From assembly GCA_905220665.1 (NCBI GenBank), contig CAJNAR010000017.1, positions 186,001 through 250,000 of the forward strand: a stretch of 64,000 nt of DNA. The letters are read 5' to 3'. Source of the DNA: Albugo candida (taxonomy: Eukaryota; Oomycota; Peronosporomycetes; Albuginales; Albuginaceae). A program made the position numbers and the translations under genes. A model generated the notes under the pieces. The model was not told the origin of the DNA. It saw nothing but the letters and a program-made list of their open reading frames with translations, and did no database searches. Positions 33,641 through 43,982 of the stretch are shown here, piece after piece. How positions within the stretch are numbered: position 1 is the first letter of the stretch; each line of letters starts with the position of its first letter.

Positions 33641-36383
33641 ATAGCCAATTAAAATCCTGGAAAAACGTTTTTGCGTCGCGAAACTGTTCGGACGTGTAAA
33701 TAATGATCTCACCTCTGTTTCCAACTACGCGCTATACCACTGGAAGCACCTATATGTAATACTTATTTTTAATTGTTTGCAACATAGGGCATGTATGAAT
33801 TCAACTATACCAAAAAGGCACTAGATATGTCCGCCTATCATGGCCTACCTTCTCTCTTGCACTGGCTACATTTCCGCTGGGGTTGAGATTGACTTTCAGC
33901 ATGCTCAATCAAAGACGAATCTAGCCTAGTGGAAGATCTAGCTCCTACAGGGCGGCCACGAATACGTACAACAGCTGGTTCTTGGACCAGAGATGTTGTG
34001 GGATTGTCCAGTGAATCAAGAGCAGCAGTCAAAACATTTTGTCTGGTGGCGCCTTTCCAACGGTCTTATCACCACAGAGGAATTAGACACCTCTTGCTGA
34101 GCTTCCACTGGATGAGGCCCCGGCAATCATAAGTCTTTGTTAGAGTGAGACATTTATAACAGGCAATGATCCTTAAAATTGTCCGTAAATCATTTTGCAT
34201 GGAAGGCCCATTATTTCTTCGAAAGGTCCAGTGAAAGGCAATAAACCTTCCGGAGAAATTGAGATCTCAGACTTCTGGTGGACATGAACGAAACAGACAA
34301 GCAAACAAGGTCAAGTCCGTCAGTAGTCATAGCATCCTCATAAATAAAATGATTGATAACCTACTTTTCTTAGAGAGTACTTAGATACCTTCCACACAAA
34401 GTTTTCTCAGAATGGCGATGCGCAATCGTATGGGGTTCGCATACTTTCTAAGGCAATGCATCTGCTAATTTCTCTCCGTTGCGCCTCCCCAGCTAAAACC
34501 ATTTCCCCTTAAACTTCATTAATATCGGTGGTGGATACAGTGACCCATTGTTTTAAGTAGCTATGATTTCCTTCAACCCTTGATGTGACATTGTGACCAA
34601 AATGGACGTTGCGTCTTGTCCACGCCACAACAAATCGTTCCCGGAGTGGCAGCCATGTAGACTGCACATCTCGCGAGACGACTACACGAACGCTTTTCTA
34701 TTATTCTCCAAGCAGATACATACTCTTCTTCTATTCTTGCTGAGCATAACTGTGTCCATTTCTGGAAATCTCATCGTATCCCTTTTATGTACAGTGATTA
34801 CCTTTTTTGCTTCGCCACAATGTTCTTGTTAATGAGCCATAGGGATATAATTAATCCAGCTTGGAGAAGATTGTGGCGCACAGCTGTCATCAACGAGAGT
34901 TCACGATCAAGTATAACAGTAATACGCTGAAATCGGAGGAACAGTTTCAATACCTATATCTCCCTGACTGGATACTAAAATAACATAAAAGAAACTTACA
35001 GAAGTGAAGAGTGACTCAAACACATGCCTGAATTCCTCCAAAGCCCATGCATACTCATTTTCGCACTATTCTGATAGAAAGCAAAAGGCAAGTGAAATCG
35101 GCTGATTTGTGGGAGGAACGCCACCAATGTGCAGTAACGGCATTTTATTTAGTTCGATCCCCGGCAGTGTGGGCAGCGGTTTGAGCCCACACAAGCAATA
35201 AGCTTGGAAAATATCTGCCTCCCTAGGTTTGAAGTCAGACTTAAGTGATATTCACACGGTCAGGGGCTCATGATAGGGAAAAGGAAGGTAGTTAAAGAAC
35301 CAGATGAACAGTGTAATGAAATCCTTGACAAAGTAACGGCATTTTATATCTAATCAAGAAATGTTGAATAAACCATCCGACTTGATATTGAATGATAGGG
35401 AGTGCACACTAGTATACATCTGACTTGAAATTGAACGCGGCACGATTACCTTTTGGTCTTGTAAGTAGAATCCATCAAAAAGAGTGAATTAGATGTGAAT
35501 TTTAGCCACAGATCATCAGCTTTCGTGGCAATAAACAAGCGACGTAAACGTCCGACGTAGTCACAGCTTGCCTTGTGATGAACATTCTCTTCATAAAAAA
35601 GGTCCAACAGAGCTTCAATTGGGCGACGGCCGTCCAAAGCATTGGTAAGCACCTAAGTGAAAGATAGTTAGCACAGTGTTCATTGTCCAACATATTCGTT
35701 GTCGTTGACAATTGTGGTGTACCAACTTTTTGTTTTACATTATACATGTCCTTCCCAATCGCCGGGCAATCTTGGTCTACTTGCCGCAGACTAGCCGGTA
35801 TCACCCTTGGTGTTGCTCCTACCCGTGACATGTCACCTACTGATTGCTGCTGTTCTGCACTTAACGTTCGGTGAACTGGGTACGTGGATAGGTCATCCGT
35901 TGCACCGTTACCTTGATGGGCAGGGTTAACTACATTTAGTTGACACACTGCACTTTGCAGATCTCCAAGTTTCACTATGGTTGCCTCCCATGGGCAACCT
36001 GTACGTATGGAAGATTTTTTTCGCAGACTTTGACCATTCCCATTATACGGCCACCGTCTGCACACTTGAGCCAAACTTTTCTGATCTCTCTTCCTGGCTT
36101 GCCTCTTTCGGACCGCAAACGCGCCATGGCATAGCCTGATTTTTAGTAAACTCCTGCACAGAAACTTCGGCAATTTCCAATGAGACATACTGCGCTGAAG
36201 GTGGTGCTTCGAGTGGCATAGCGGGTAGGTAAAAAAGAGATAAGAATAGAGGTGAGAACCGAGGTGAAAACAGAGGCGAAAATCACTGTTTACACTCTCG
36301 AACAGATTCGTAACAGGAGGAAAGTAAGCGTCCGAACAGTTTCCAGACGCGAGGAAAATTTCCAGGCTTTTCATTGGCTACGG
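33641..36383 (-). mobile_element. MULE/FAR1-type DNA transposon remnant with terminal inverted repeats
   Basis: The left end (plus, from about 33,642: TAGCCAATTAAAATCCTGGA, then GAAACTGTTCGGACG) is the reverse complement of the right end (minus, from about 36,380: TAGCCAATGAAAAGCCTGGA, then GAAACTGTTCGGACG), giving terminal inverted repeats of about 53 bp. Inside, on the minus strand, 36,190-35,500 encodes a FAR1/MULE N-terminal part (SIRTGCPWEATIVKLGDL, YPVHRTLSAEQQQSVGDMSR, SLRQVDQDCPAIGKDMYNVK) up to LFLMDSTYKTKR, the first catalytic region. 34,032-33,838 encodes the C-terminal linker (VRIRGRPVGARSSTR, then a CSQC zinc-knuckle beginning). The catalytic core between them is missing or replaced, in part by the SINE copy at 35,149. 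Inactive. Confidence 0.7.
35149..35331 (+). mobile_element. SINE-like element, copy 2 (tRNA-like head)
   Basis: A 183-bp insert bounded by a perfect 16-bp duplication AGTAACGGCATTTTAT (35,133-35,148 and 35,332-35,347). The 5' end contains AGTTCGATCCCCGG, matching a tRNA-type pol III B box. It is followed by a perfect 8-bp hairpin, GTGTGGGC and GCCCACAC, and an unrelated body ending TGACAA without a poly(A) tail. No A box is visible, so this copy too may be 5' truncated within its head. It lies inside the MULE remnant and is therefore younger. Confidence 0.75.
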
Positions 36384-36529
36384 ATGAATATCGTCACTTC
36401 TCCGACCTGACTTAGTGTTTGAATACGAGGGACGAGCGAATAGAATCATATCAGCATATTTTTATCCAATCAAAGAGTTTATTAAAAAGTTTTTGGAACA
36501 ATAAAAAGAGTAAGGGTAGGCAAGTACGG

Positions 36530-38090
36530 TACGCCAGCCTATTTTACGAATCCGTTCGGAGAAGATCGCCAGATATGTGTATGTCCATACGGACTCCAAG
36601 TCACGGGTGTATCATTTGCATATTTGCGTGCTGTCCGACTCCAGATGAGCTTGGCTGATCTGCAGCTTGGAAACTCTAAGCGATCTAGAGCAACTTCTGT
36701 GAAGGCATTCTTGCGTTTCCTCCACGCTGAGAATGCTGATCCAGAGTATGTCAAAGGCTGCATTCAGCGCGACTACTTTGAGCAGTGTTTGTGGATAAGT
36801 TCGGTATGCATCTTGTATTTCACGAAGGCAGAACTGGCAAGCCACTTGCTAGACATTCTTGCATGCAGTGCTACCGACAAGCTTATGACTGATTGCTGGG
36901 TCAGTTCCCGCTGCAGCGAGCTTTACTCGAATTTCGGCTACTTAATGGGAAGAACGCTAGAGAACTACTGTGTCAAGAGAAGGTGGTGATTTAGTGAATA
37001 AGTCCAATGCGTGTACGAAGAGTAAATTGAGGCGAATTATGTATTATTTGTATTCGAATGCATGCTAGTGTAGTGACTACCAGCATGCAGCTTTGCTGTG
37101 CCTTCTTTGATACCTATTTGGGCGTGCGTCGGACTTGACGCTCGTCCGCAAACAGAATGTCACTAGCGATGTGTTCTTCGTACCCTTCAATAGCATAAAG
37201 ACGTGCGAAGAGCAGGGACTCTCAATCATCCCCACCGACGACTTCGCTACCTGCGTGCTGCACGCCATCGAGCTGGCACTGATCACACAGGAAGCGCCCT
37301 TTGCCGACCTCCTCGACAATCTACCCGCTCAACCAGTGAATCCCGCAGTCAGATTCGACCCTGAGACGCCCCTGCTCGACGATCTCGACCACCCAGAATA
37401 TTCCTGCGGCCTCCAAGTTGCTGCTGCCTGAGGTACAGACAGCTCGCCGACAACTCACAGCCACGTCAATCGCCTCCTCGAGCGTGTCCCCACTCGGGCT
37501 GGAGTAGAGCAGCAACTCACGTCACACTCTTTCCGTCGTGGCGGCGCGTGGAACGTGAGGACGAAAAACAAAGCGTTCAACTACGTCTTCAGCACCATGA
37601 GCGAGGATCACAAGGTCGCGAAGGTGTTGAGCGGCTAGAAGCCGCACAATCTGTTTCGCACGCCGACTTAAAGCTCTTCGACGCTCAGACCGAGGACAAT
37701 ATACGCGAGGTGCAGGGGCTAACCTGTCGGGGCCTCAGCGCAAAGATGTACAACATCTGCTAGCGCTTCCTCGACGCGGTAACGGCGTACTTGGTCTTTC
37801 ATTTCCCGCTTTTTATTTAAGCAAACCCCAACGGGCCAGCTTTTAAGCGCTTGGAAACTTGCGTGTTGGAGTCTGGGCGCACCCTTGCCGATTTGCTTGC
37901 TTGTTCCATGCATCTTGTTACGGCTCCATGTGACGAGGTATACCAAGAAGAAGAACCAGCCTACAGAGCAAGCACAAAGTCCAAAGAACGCAAAGTCATT
38001 CGTCACAAAGTTTCTGTGATTGATCACTTTATCCGACATGCAAGAAGCCAAGGCGAGCGTATGGATGCGCTCGAAGCTAAGCTCGACTAA
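36530..38090 (+). pseudogene. Crypton-type tyrosine recombinase remnant
   Basis: Plus-strand frames joined across shifts give the order typical of oomycete Cryptons: VRLQMSLADLQLGNSKRS and SRATSVKAFLRFLHAENAD (36,624 frame; N-terminal SAM-like region), LASHLL and KMGRTLENYC-like region, then LTLVRKQNVTSDVFFVP (37,135 frame; contains the first catalytic Arg), the spacer LLDNLPAQPVNPAV, then LTSHSFRRGGA near 37,520 (the HxxR box), NKAFNYVFSTMSEDHKVAKV, and a C-terminal helical region to 38,088. A TGA separates the first two parts and several shifts follow. A tyrosine recombinase inserts DNA circles without target duplication; here it is dead. Confidence 0.65.
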
Positions 38091-38199
38091 GCGCGCCCTC
38101 CAAGCAAAAAGAAACAAGCACAGAGAAGAGGATGCAAACGTAAGCACATCTAAAAAGCACAGAAAGCAGAACTCGATAATTAACTTTCACTCAACGTAC

Positions 38200-38600
38200 T
38201 TCCAGTAGTACGCGCGTGACCCGCGCTTGTGGAGCGCCCACAGTGAGAAGCAGAAGCAGTCGTACTCGAAGCTACTCGTCGCTTTCCTGAAGCTGTTTCT
38301 CGAGACTGGCTTCGCGCAGGACGAGTAAGCGCCAACGTAGCGCGACGACGTATTGGTGCTCGGCTTGCCGGTAGAAGCCAATATCTTGGCATTCCTCGGC
38401 GAGTGCGGTATCCATTCGAAAGGCACCAATGCTGTGCTGAAGAGATGCGAGCGAATCATCGAACCAGCGCACTAAAGGGCAGAACTCAGCGCTATCGCGG
38501 TCTTCCCTGGTCTGGCGTGATCGTTGATCCAGCTCCTGACTCCACACAAGACATTCTTGAATCAGTGCAAGGCAAGAAAGATAGACTGACACGCAGCTCA
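38200..38600 (+). pseudogene. Transposon-derived coding fragment, unknown family
   Basis: Plus-strand pieces read LVAFLKLFLETGFAQDE, then (after a shift) LPVEANILAFLGECGIHSK and VLKRCERII, then WSGVIVDPAPDSTQDILESV. The regular amphipathic wording argues for former coding sequence, probably part of the adjacent Crypton cargo or another element. Stops interrupt it. Minus-strand frames over the same region are shadows. Confidence 0.35.
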
Positions 38601-39303
38601 TTCATTCCATTCATGAATTCGAAATACAGAACACGTCGGCACGTGCAAGCAATCTTTCACATTCATTTGGCTCGGAACAACAGCAAACAACGGAGACACT
38701 CATGATCAGAATAACAACTGCATACACAAACGTATATGCACGCAGATACACGCGCATGCAGGTAACGAGGCTCACAGAAGGTATTGAACCCGCACGCATA
38801 TGTTTTCACCGCATCTGCGTCCACGTAGTGTGAGCACGTGGGGTAGGAAGGGGTATGACGTTGTGGAAGCAACAGAATCGACATTGTTGATCTGCTGGGG
38901 CAGGCTCTGTGGTGTGTGTCGTTCTCTGCGTGCTGAGACTGGGAAATGAATTAAGCGGAGTGAGAATGCTCTCGCTACCGGCAGCTGTAAGTCGCTGAAT
39001 TATTCTTTGCTATTCTGTCGAAGTTGTGCTGCGTGTTACGCCCATGCTTCCCAAAAATCTCGAGCTTATACTCGAGTGGCTGTAGTGAAAGTGAAATGAT
39101 GCCGCCACAATGGTAGAACTCTCCCCAAGAAATGGTACAATGTATCAGATGTGTACCTATCGTACGATACGTCGGAGGGTCGGATTTTTCATGGTATGGA
39201 TCAGTGAGGGTACAATTAGCAATGGGAGGGGGTGTACCTATAGAAGTGGCCTTAAATTAATTGTTTAAATATGCTGTAATAATATTGTCGATTTCAAGGA
39301 ATA
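38601..39303. other. Intergenic DNA between two transposon remnants
   Basis: GC-richer left half, AT-richer right half. No supported gene, and no terminal repeats of the adjacent elements could be recognised. Confidence 0.35.
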
Positions 39304-40685
39304 TTGACATTTTGCGTTTTTTTTTTGCAGTTGTCACCCCTTCTACCCGCCTCCCCTCAACCCCCCTCTTTGCTACGCGACCGTTACACACCGCGAAACA
39401 AATCAGCAGCTCTGCCAGAGATCAAGAGAACGCGCTTCTTCTCTATGCTTGTTTCCACCATTGAGCGTCAGCACGCTTCAGAAAACTCGAAGTTACACGC
39501 TCTGCATGCCTACCACTTCCTGGGATTAATAAAGACGAAGGTTGCTACCGTCTGCCGAAAAGCCCCGTCTACCGTCAGCGCCTTGAGCGAGGCATACGAG
39601 AAGACTGGCTCTGTTGCACGTCAATTCGCAGAAGTTCTAAACCAAAAGTATAACGCGGAGAAGCGCGAATGGTTGCGTTGTTATATAAGCAGAAACCCAC
39701 TTTCATATCTGGACGAGACCAAGCACGTTTCGAAGTGAATTGGAATACGGACATCAGCTGGTCGACGATTTGGCGAATTCTTCGAGAGTTCAACTTCACG
39801 AATATAGTCAGTCTTTAAGTCACATAGCGGGAAATATTGATGTGGTTTAAAGCTTGATTTGGTATTATACAGCGCTAATACTACATGGTAGGTTCTGGAA
39901 CGCCGCTCAATCAACATCAAACAATCGGATATTATGCGCTTTGAATTTGAGATCAATTCTGTTGATTGGACGCATTTTACTTTAACGTTTTTGGACGAAG
40001 TATCAATTGATAATCGCCCGATGCTGAGAAAGCGAGGGTATGCCTTGAAGATAATCATAGCGGAAATGTCATCTCGTGGTATTTTGTTTCAACATGTAAC
40101 GCTTTCATGACCATGTAGGGGCAAAAAATTTGCTCTACCGAGGCGAGTTCACCAGAATGCCAAGGACATCCTTGATCTGCTCTATCGGTTGTAAAGGTCT
40201 TTTGGATACCTACATGACTGAGGGGACAATTGATCGCAGCAAGTTCATGGACTGCTGCCGTAACTTTGCCCTAAGTCAGTCAAGGTACAAAAGCACCCAG
40301 GAATGCACTCTGTATGGGTTGTTCTTGGCGCGCACCCAAGTTTCACTAGTTACCTGCGGTCGCTTGATTTTATACCCATATTTTTTCCTGCGTATTGTCC
40401 TTTTGACAAGCCCACTGAGTTGATGTTGAATTGATCAAGAAAAGCATGCAGCGCAATTTCACAGAAGGCTCAGTCAAGATGGGAGATATGCCGACGGCAA
40501 TCCCCTCAATGCTTGAACCATATAGAAACTATAACATACACAATCTCTTCCGTAAATGCGGATATTCACTTCCAGGACGATTTAACCTTGGTGTAGGATA
40601 CAATAATTTAGTTGTTTTCTTTAGCTGGGCTTTGAATAGGAAAACACAGTTCTTTATTCTGAATGATCTGTATCTATATATTTAG
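39304..40685 (+). pseudogene. Tc1/IS630-like DDE transposase remnant
   Basis: The 39,304-39,738 frame encodes a helix-turn-helix DNA-binding region (HALHAYHFLGLIKTKVATVC, then KAPSTVSALSEAYEKTGSVA). Further frames supply SWSTIWRILREFNF, then WTHFTLTFLDEVSIDNRPML (first catalytic Asp in FLDEVS), then KNLLYRGEFTRMPRTSLICS, GLLDTYMTEGTIDRSKFMDC, and finally PYRNYNIHNLFRKCGYSLPG. The segments that should hold the second Asp and the Glu (between about 40,310 and 40,430) are scrambled. At least four shifts or stops. No terminal inverted repeats found by eye. Confidence 0.7.
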
Positions 40686-40759
40686 GGGTATCTTCCAGAA
40701 TTGCTTGACTGTCAGCAGTTTAAAGGGTGTTAATGCATAGTTAAATGCCACAATCATCC

Positions 40760-42050
40760 GACCATGACGGGCATACTCTGCACTAGACCCTCAATTCGCA
40801 GCAGAGAATCCGTAATCACGGACTTGATCACATCAACTTGATCACATCAACTTGCTCACCAAAGCCATCAAGATTTGCTAATGCAGCCGAGTTGTTTTGC
40901 TGTGCAGATTGTACAACAGCATCTCCGTCCCTTGGCGAATGTAGAAACAGATGGATGATCAGGTGATTTTTTTTTGGCGCAGAAACAAGAAGAATTTGTA
41001 GATGTGAATTGAGTATTCAAGATTATAGTTTCTCATTTGGATCGGCGGGGGCCGCTCAATTGTGGCTTCCTGTAACGGCACGGGTTCACGGACAATCTAC
41101 GACGCCCAGATTTGCCAATTGATGTGCTCCGACGCATATATTGTACCCCAACTTGACAAGAGCTGCTGCGTAACTTCGGTCACAATTGATTGTGCAGCTG
41201 CTCCAGACCTATCCGTCTGCTGTGGGGCTAACACAGTGGCACTAAATGTAGAAAACTGTGCATCTTTTGCAACATTCAATCCATACTTGAACAGGAGAAG
41301 TTGCAGGTTGGCGTTGCGACCAACTCTGAAGCGACGCGGTTGTTACATCTATGGAAAGCAAGAATTTAATCTTTAGCATTTACCTGTGCAGCTCTGTAAG
41401 ACTTGAGACTGACGTTAGACTTCACGCAGAAGAGTTCATTGCTTTCTTCATATTCGTCAACTCCTTGTTGCAATGCAGTAAATGTGCTATCCTCAGGTGC
41501 AATTGTTGACGTGGAGGGCGACGGGGATGCTGACAAGGAAAGCGACACTTTAATCTTTAGCATTTACCTGTGCAGCTCTGTAAGACTTGAGACTGACGTT
41601 AGACTTCACGCAGAAGAGTTCATTGCTTTCTTCATATTCGTCAACTCCTTGTTGCAATGCAGTAAATGTGCTATCCTCAGGTGCAATTGTTGACGTGGAG
41701 GGCGACGGGGATGCTGACAAGGAAAGCGACATAGACCTGGATGGGTGAGAAGAAGGAGATGTGTTTTGGAGCTGGTCAGATGGTTGGAGGTTACGCTGTT
41801 GCGATGGACGGACGTAGGGTGACAAAGGGGTACCGGAGAAAAGATGTTGCGGTTGGAGGTTTGGGGTGGGTGACGTTGGCAAAAAAACGCAGCGGCGTTT
41901 TTTATTGGACGTAGTTTTGATTTCGAAATTAAACGCAATACAAAATTGTTCTTTGTATCCACTGTTCCTGCTTATGGTTAAAAAAAGCGCTATGCCTGGA
42001 ATATTGAACATCTGACCGGCTTTAATTAGCATAGACGTCAAGCCTCTCAA
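40760..42050 (-). CDS. Hypothetical Ser/Pro-rich protein gene with internal tandem duplication (possibly broken)
   Basis: A minus-strand frame from 42,050 to 41,550 encodes a Ser/Pro/Gln-rich region (NKKRRCVFLPTSPTPNL, SASPSPSTSTIAPEDS) followed by LQQGVDEYEESNELFCVKSN. Further minus-strand coding-like pieces are at 41,330-41,097 (RVGRNANLQLLLFKYGLNVA, AAAQSIVTEVTQQLLSSWG) and about 40,920-40,770 (LANLDGFGEQVDVIKS, DSLLRIEGLVQSMPVM). Each LKSYRAAQ block is followed by GTAAATGC, a possible splice donor. No known domain is recognised. The 184-bp exon-plus-donor segment is present twice, and reading through the first copy meets a stop. Whether splicing rescues a frame is unknown, so the gene could be real, alternatively spliced, or freshly broken. 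Confidence 0.4.
40826..40857. repeat. Short direct repeat within the hypothetical gene
   Basis: CTTGATCACATCAA occurs twice back to back with a 14-bp period. On the minus strand it breaks the reading of the C-terminal coding-like piece. Confidence 0.6.
41365..41732. repeat. Perfect 184-bp tandem duplication
   Basis: 41,365-41,548 and 41,549-41,732 are identical apart from the last junction bases (offset exactly 184). No substitution was seen, so the event is recent or the copies are being homogenised. Confidence 0.92.
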
Positions 42051-42141
42051 GTTTTATTTATACCCAAACAAAGTCGTCAGGTATAGAATATGACAGGGTA
42101 TCGATTGAGAAAATTATGGTTATGGAGACATTAACCTTGGC

Positions 42142-42765
42142 ATGCTGATTCGAAGAAACGAGATCCCGCTTCTTTTGGAAGACGTTATAGAACAAGCAAA
42201 TGGTGAGCATGTCCAACTCATAGAATCAATTACGTCGGATAGCTCACCAACGCAAAATTACTCAACAGTGAATGGAACTCAAGAAACCATCGATATTACC
42301 GATGGCACTGATACGACTACGACGGCTACAGATAACCCGATCGACCTCACTAAGTCGTCATCTGAAAGCGAGTGTGAAGATTTGTCAAATGTACGAGAAA
42401 TAGATGTTTTAGATGATGAAGTGCATATTGTTGCTCCAAACGCGACTCCAGGAAGAAAACGACGCAGAGCAGGACTAAGTGGTATGGTTCGCGCGATGAA
42501 ATCGAAGGAGCTGAAAGCAAATGCTCATAATTCATGGTGCGCTGCTTCAAATGGAGCCAGTATCGAAAATGCAGAGATCATCGAGCAGTTCAAGAATTCC
42601 CTGAAGTGTAGTATTTGTCTAGATCTCATAGACCGAATGACTTCTACAATATGTGGCCATGTTTTTTGCCGACGTTGTATACGTTCGGCTATACAGTCCA
42701 CCAAGAAGTGTCCATTGTGTCAACGAAAACTTCGAATTCGAGATATTCATGGATTATTCTTCTGA
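42142..42765 (+). CDS. RING-finger protein, probable SUMO-targeted ubiquitin ligase
   Basis: Single-exon frame of 207 residues. C-terminal C3HC4 RING: Cys156, Cys159, Cys171, His173, Cys176, Cys179, Cys190, Cys193, with Leu/Pro after the last pair as in active E3 ligases (CPLCQRKL). The acidic N-terminus holds three hydrophobic cores followed by acidic or Ser residues: ETIDITDG (48-55), NPIDLTKSSSESE (65-77) and REIDVLDDEVHIV (85-97). These fit SUMO-interacting motifs. A basic patch (GRKRRR, 104-109) precedes the RING. The layout of tandem SIMs then a C-terminal RING is that of RNF4/Slx8-type ligases, which ubiquitinate poly-SUMOylated nuclear proteins. The RING is certain and the SUMO targeting is inferred. 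No intron is needed. Confidence 0.85.
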   Translation: MLIRRNEIPLLLEDVIEQANGEHVQLIESITSDSSPTQNYSTVNGTQETIDITDGTDTTTTATDNPIDLTKSSSESECEDLSNVREIDVLDDEVHIVAPNATPGRKRRRAGLSGMVRAMKSKELKANAHNSWCAASNGASIENAEIIEQFKNSLKCSICLDLIDRMTSTICGHVFCRRCIRSAIQSTKKCPLCQRKLRIRDIHGLFF

Positions 42766-42938
42766 AAGGACGAGATATTTCGCTCACGACGACAGGATGA
42801 ACGATGTATAGAAGATGTCTTTTAAATGTATCGAGGAAAACCGCAGTCTACACGCAACGTCAAAGATGGATGGATTATCGCATCAGTGCACTTCATGAAA
42901 CACACTGATGAAACAGAGCAGCGTGGAGACTCCTAATT

Positions 42939-43305
42939 TTACAAGCAATTTGACTTTTTCATCCATGTCTCTCCCGTTGCATCATCAACTAATTCTTCTT
43001 CTTTCAAAGCTCGCGTTCTTTTCAAATGAAGTTGCTTCGGCAGTAACCTGCGACGTATGATGTCTGTTGGGGAATCCTGTATAGAATTGGGGACGTCAAC
43101 GCCAACTTTGAGCTTGAGGGGAATCGTGTCGCACAAACAAATTTGATTGAGTACAGCGGTTCTGTCCAGTAATTACTTGATCCCTTTGCATGATACAAAA
43201 TCCGCGTCCTGAGACAAATGGAAACCGACTGTGCGGTTTGTGTTTAGCTGGCTGATGTGCTGAAATGATGGAATTGATATTTCTTGTCACCATTTCGGAC
43301 AGCAA
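42939..43305 (-). CDS. Small hypothetical protein, two exons
   Basis: The minus-strand frame from 43,305 (MVTRNINSIISAHQPAK, RFPFVSGRGFCIMQRDQ) meets a GT donor after RDQ. A 64-nt intron ending at an AG would join in phase to LKVGVDVPNSIQDSPTDI and RTRALKEEELVDDATGE, stopping at 42,939. About 100 residues, basic, no recognised domain. Codon use looks coding and the splice restores frame, but nothing else supports it. Confidence 0.35.
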
Positions 43306-43982
43306 TCCATTCTTTGACAGACTTACGAGCGTTAGTTTTTTCTGAGGGTATCGCGGACGGTAATGAACGCACCACTACACTTATCGTTTGACAACGCGTA
43401 ATTGCACTCCACCCATAAACAGAACTCAGTCTCTCGTCGTCACCCCTCCTTTACACTGAAAGATGTTTTAGACTTTTAGGCTATTCATTGTGCATAAATG
43501 ATATTATGGCGCAGTAAACGTCCAGTGCGGAACCGCAATTCACACAGCAGCGTTCAAGATGCAAAATCATTCAGCCCGTCTTTGTTAGTGGTAAAGCAGC
43601 TTGTTTTGGAACGGAGATTAAGTAGCATTAGTCACTGGACTGCACGGAGATGAGCTCAGACGGTAAGCTGGAGCCGACCAATGTAGTGTAATACATATCA
43701 AGAATGAATTCGGTACTGGCAGTCCATTTGAACGCAACCCAACAAAGAATGCTTACCCAATCTAGCGGGTTCAGTCACAAAAAGGTTATAGCACCAAGGC
43801 CATTGTCGTTACGAACCAAACAGTAGATAGCATAGTACTGACATGTTTCGACAGGAGAAGGATCGACTATATGCTCGAAAGTATCTATTGAACAAGCTAT
43901 AGCGAGACAACTGCATTTATCCCAACATGGAAACTATCGATTTGAATCGTATTTCTGACTGTTGTGAACGAAGTCACAAATT
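43306..43982. other. Intergenic region downstream of IQCH
   Basis: No gene or repeat was recognised. The plus-strand frame beginning at 43,927 lies mostly opposite the last IQCH exon and is a shadow. Confidence 0.4.

Noticed and set aside
35153..35200. Possible tRNA gene from the GTTCGATCC box
   Set aside because: No A box, no acceptor stem pairing and no cloverleaf. Better explained as the head of the SINE-like element.
39681..40058. Minus-strand 125-codon frame
   Set aside because: The plus strand carries the transposase motif FLDEVSIDNR in the same place. The minus frame is its shadow.
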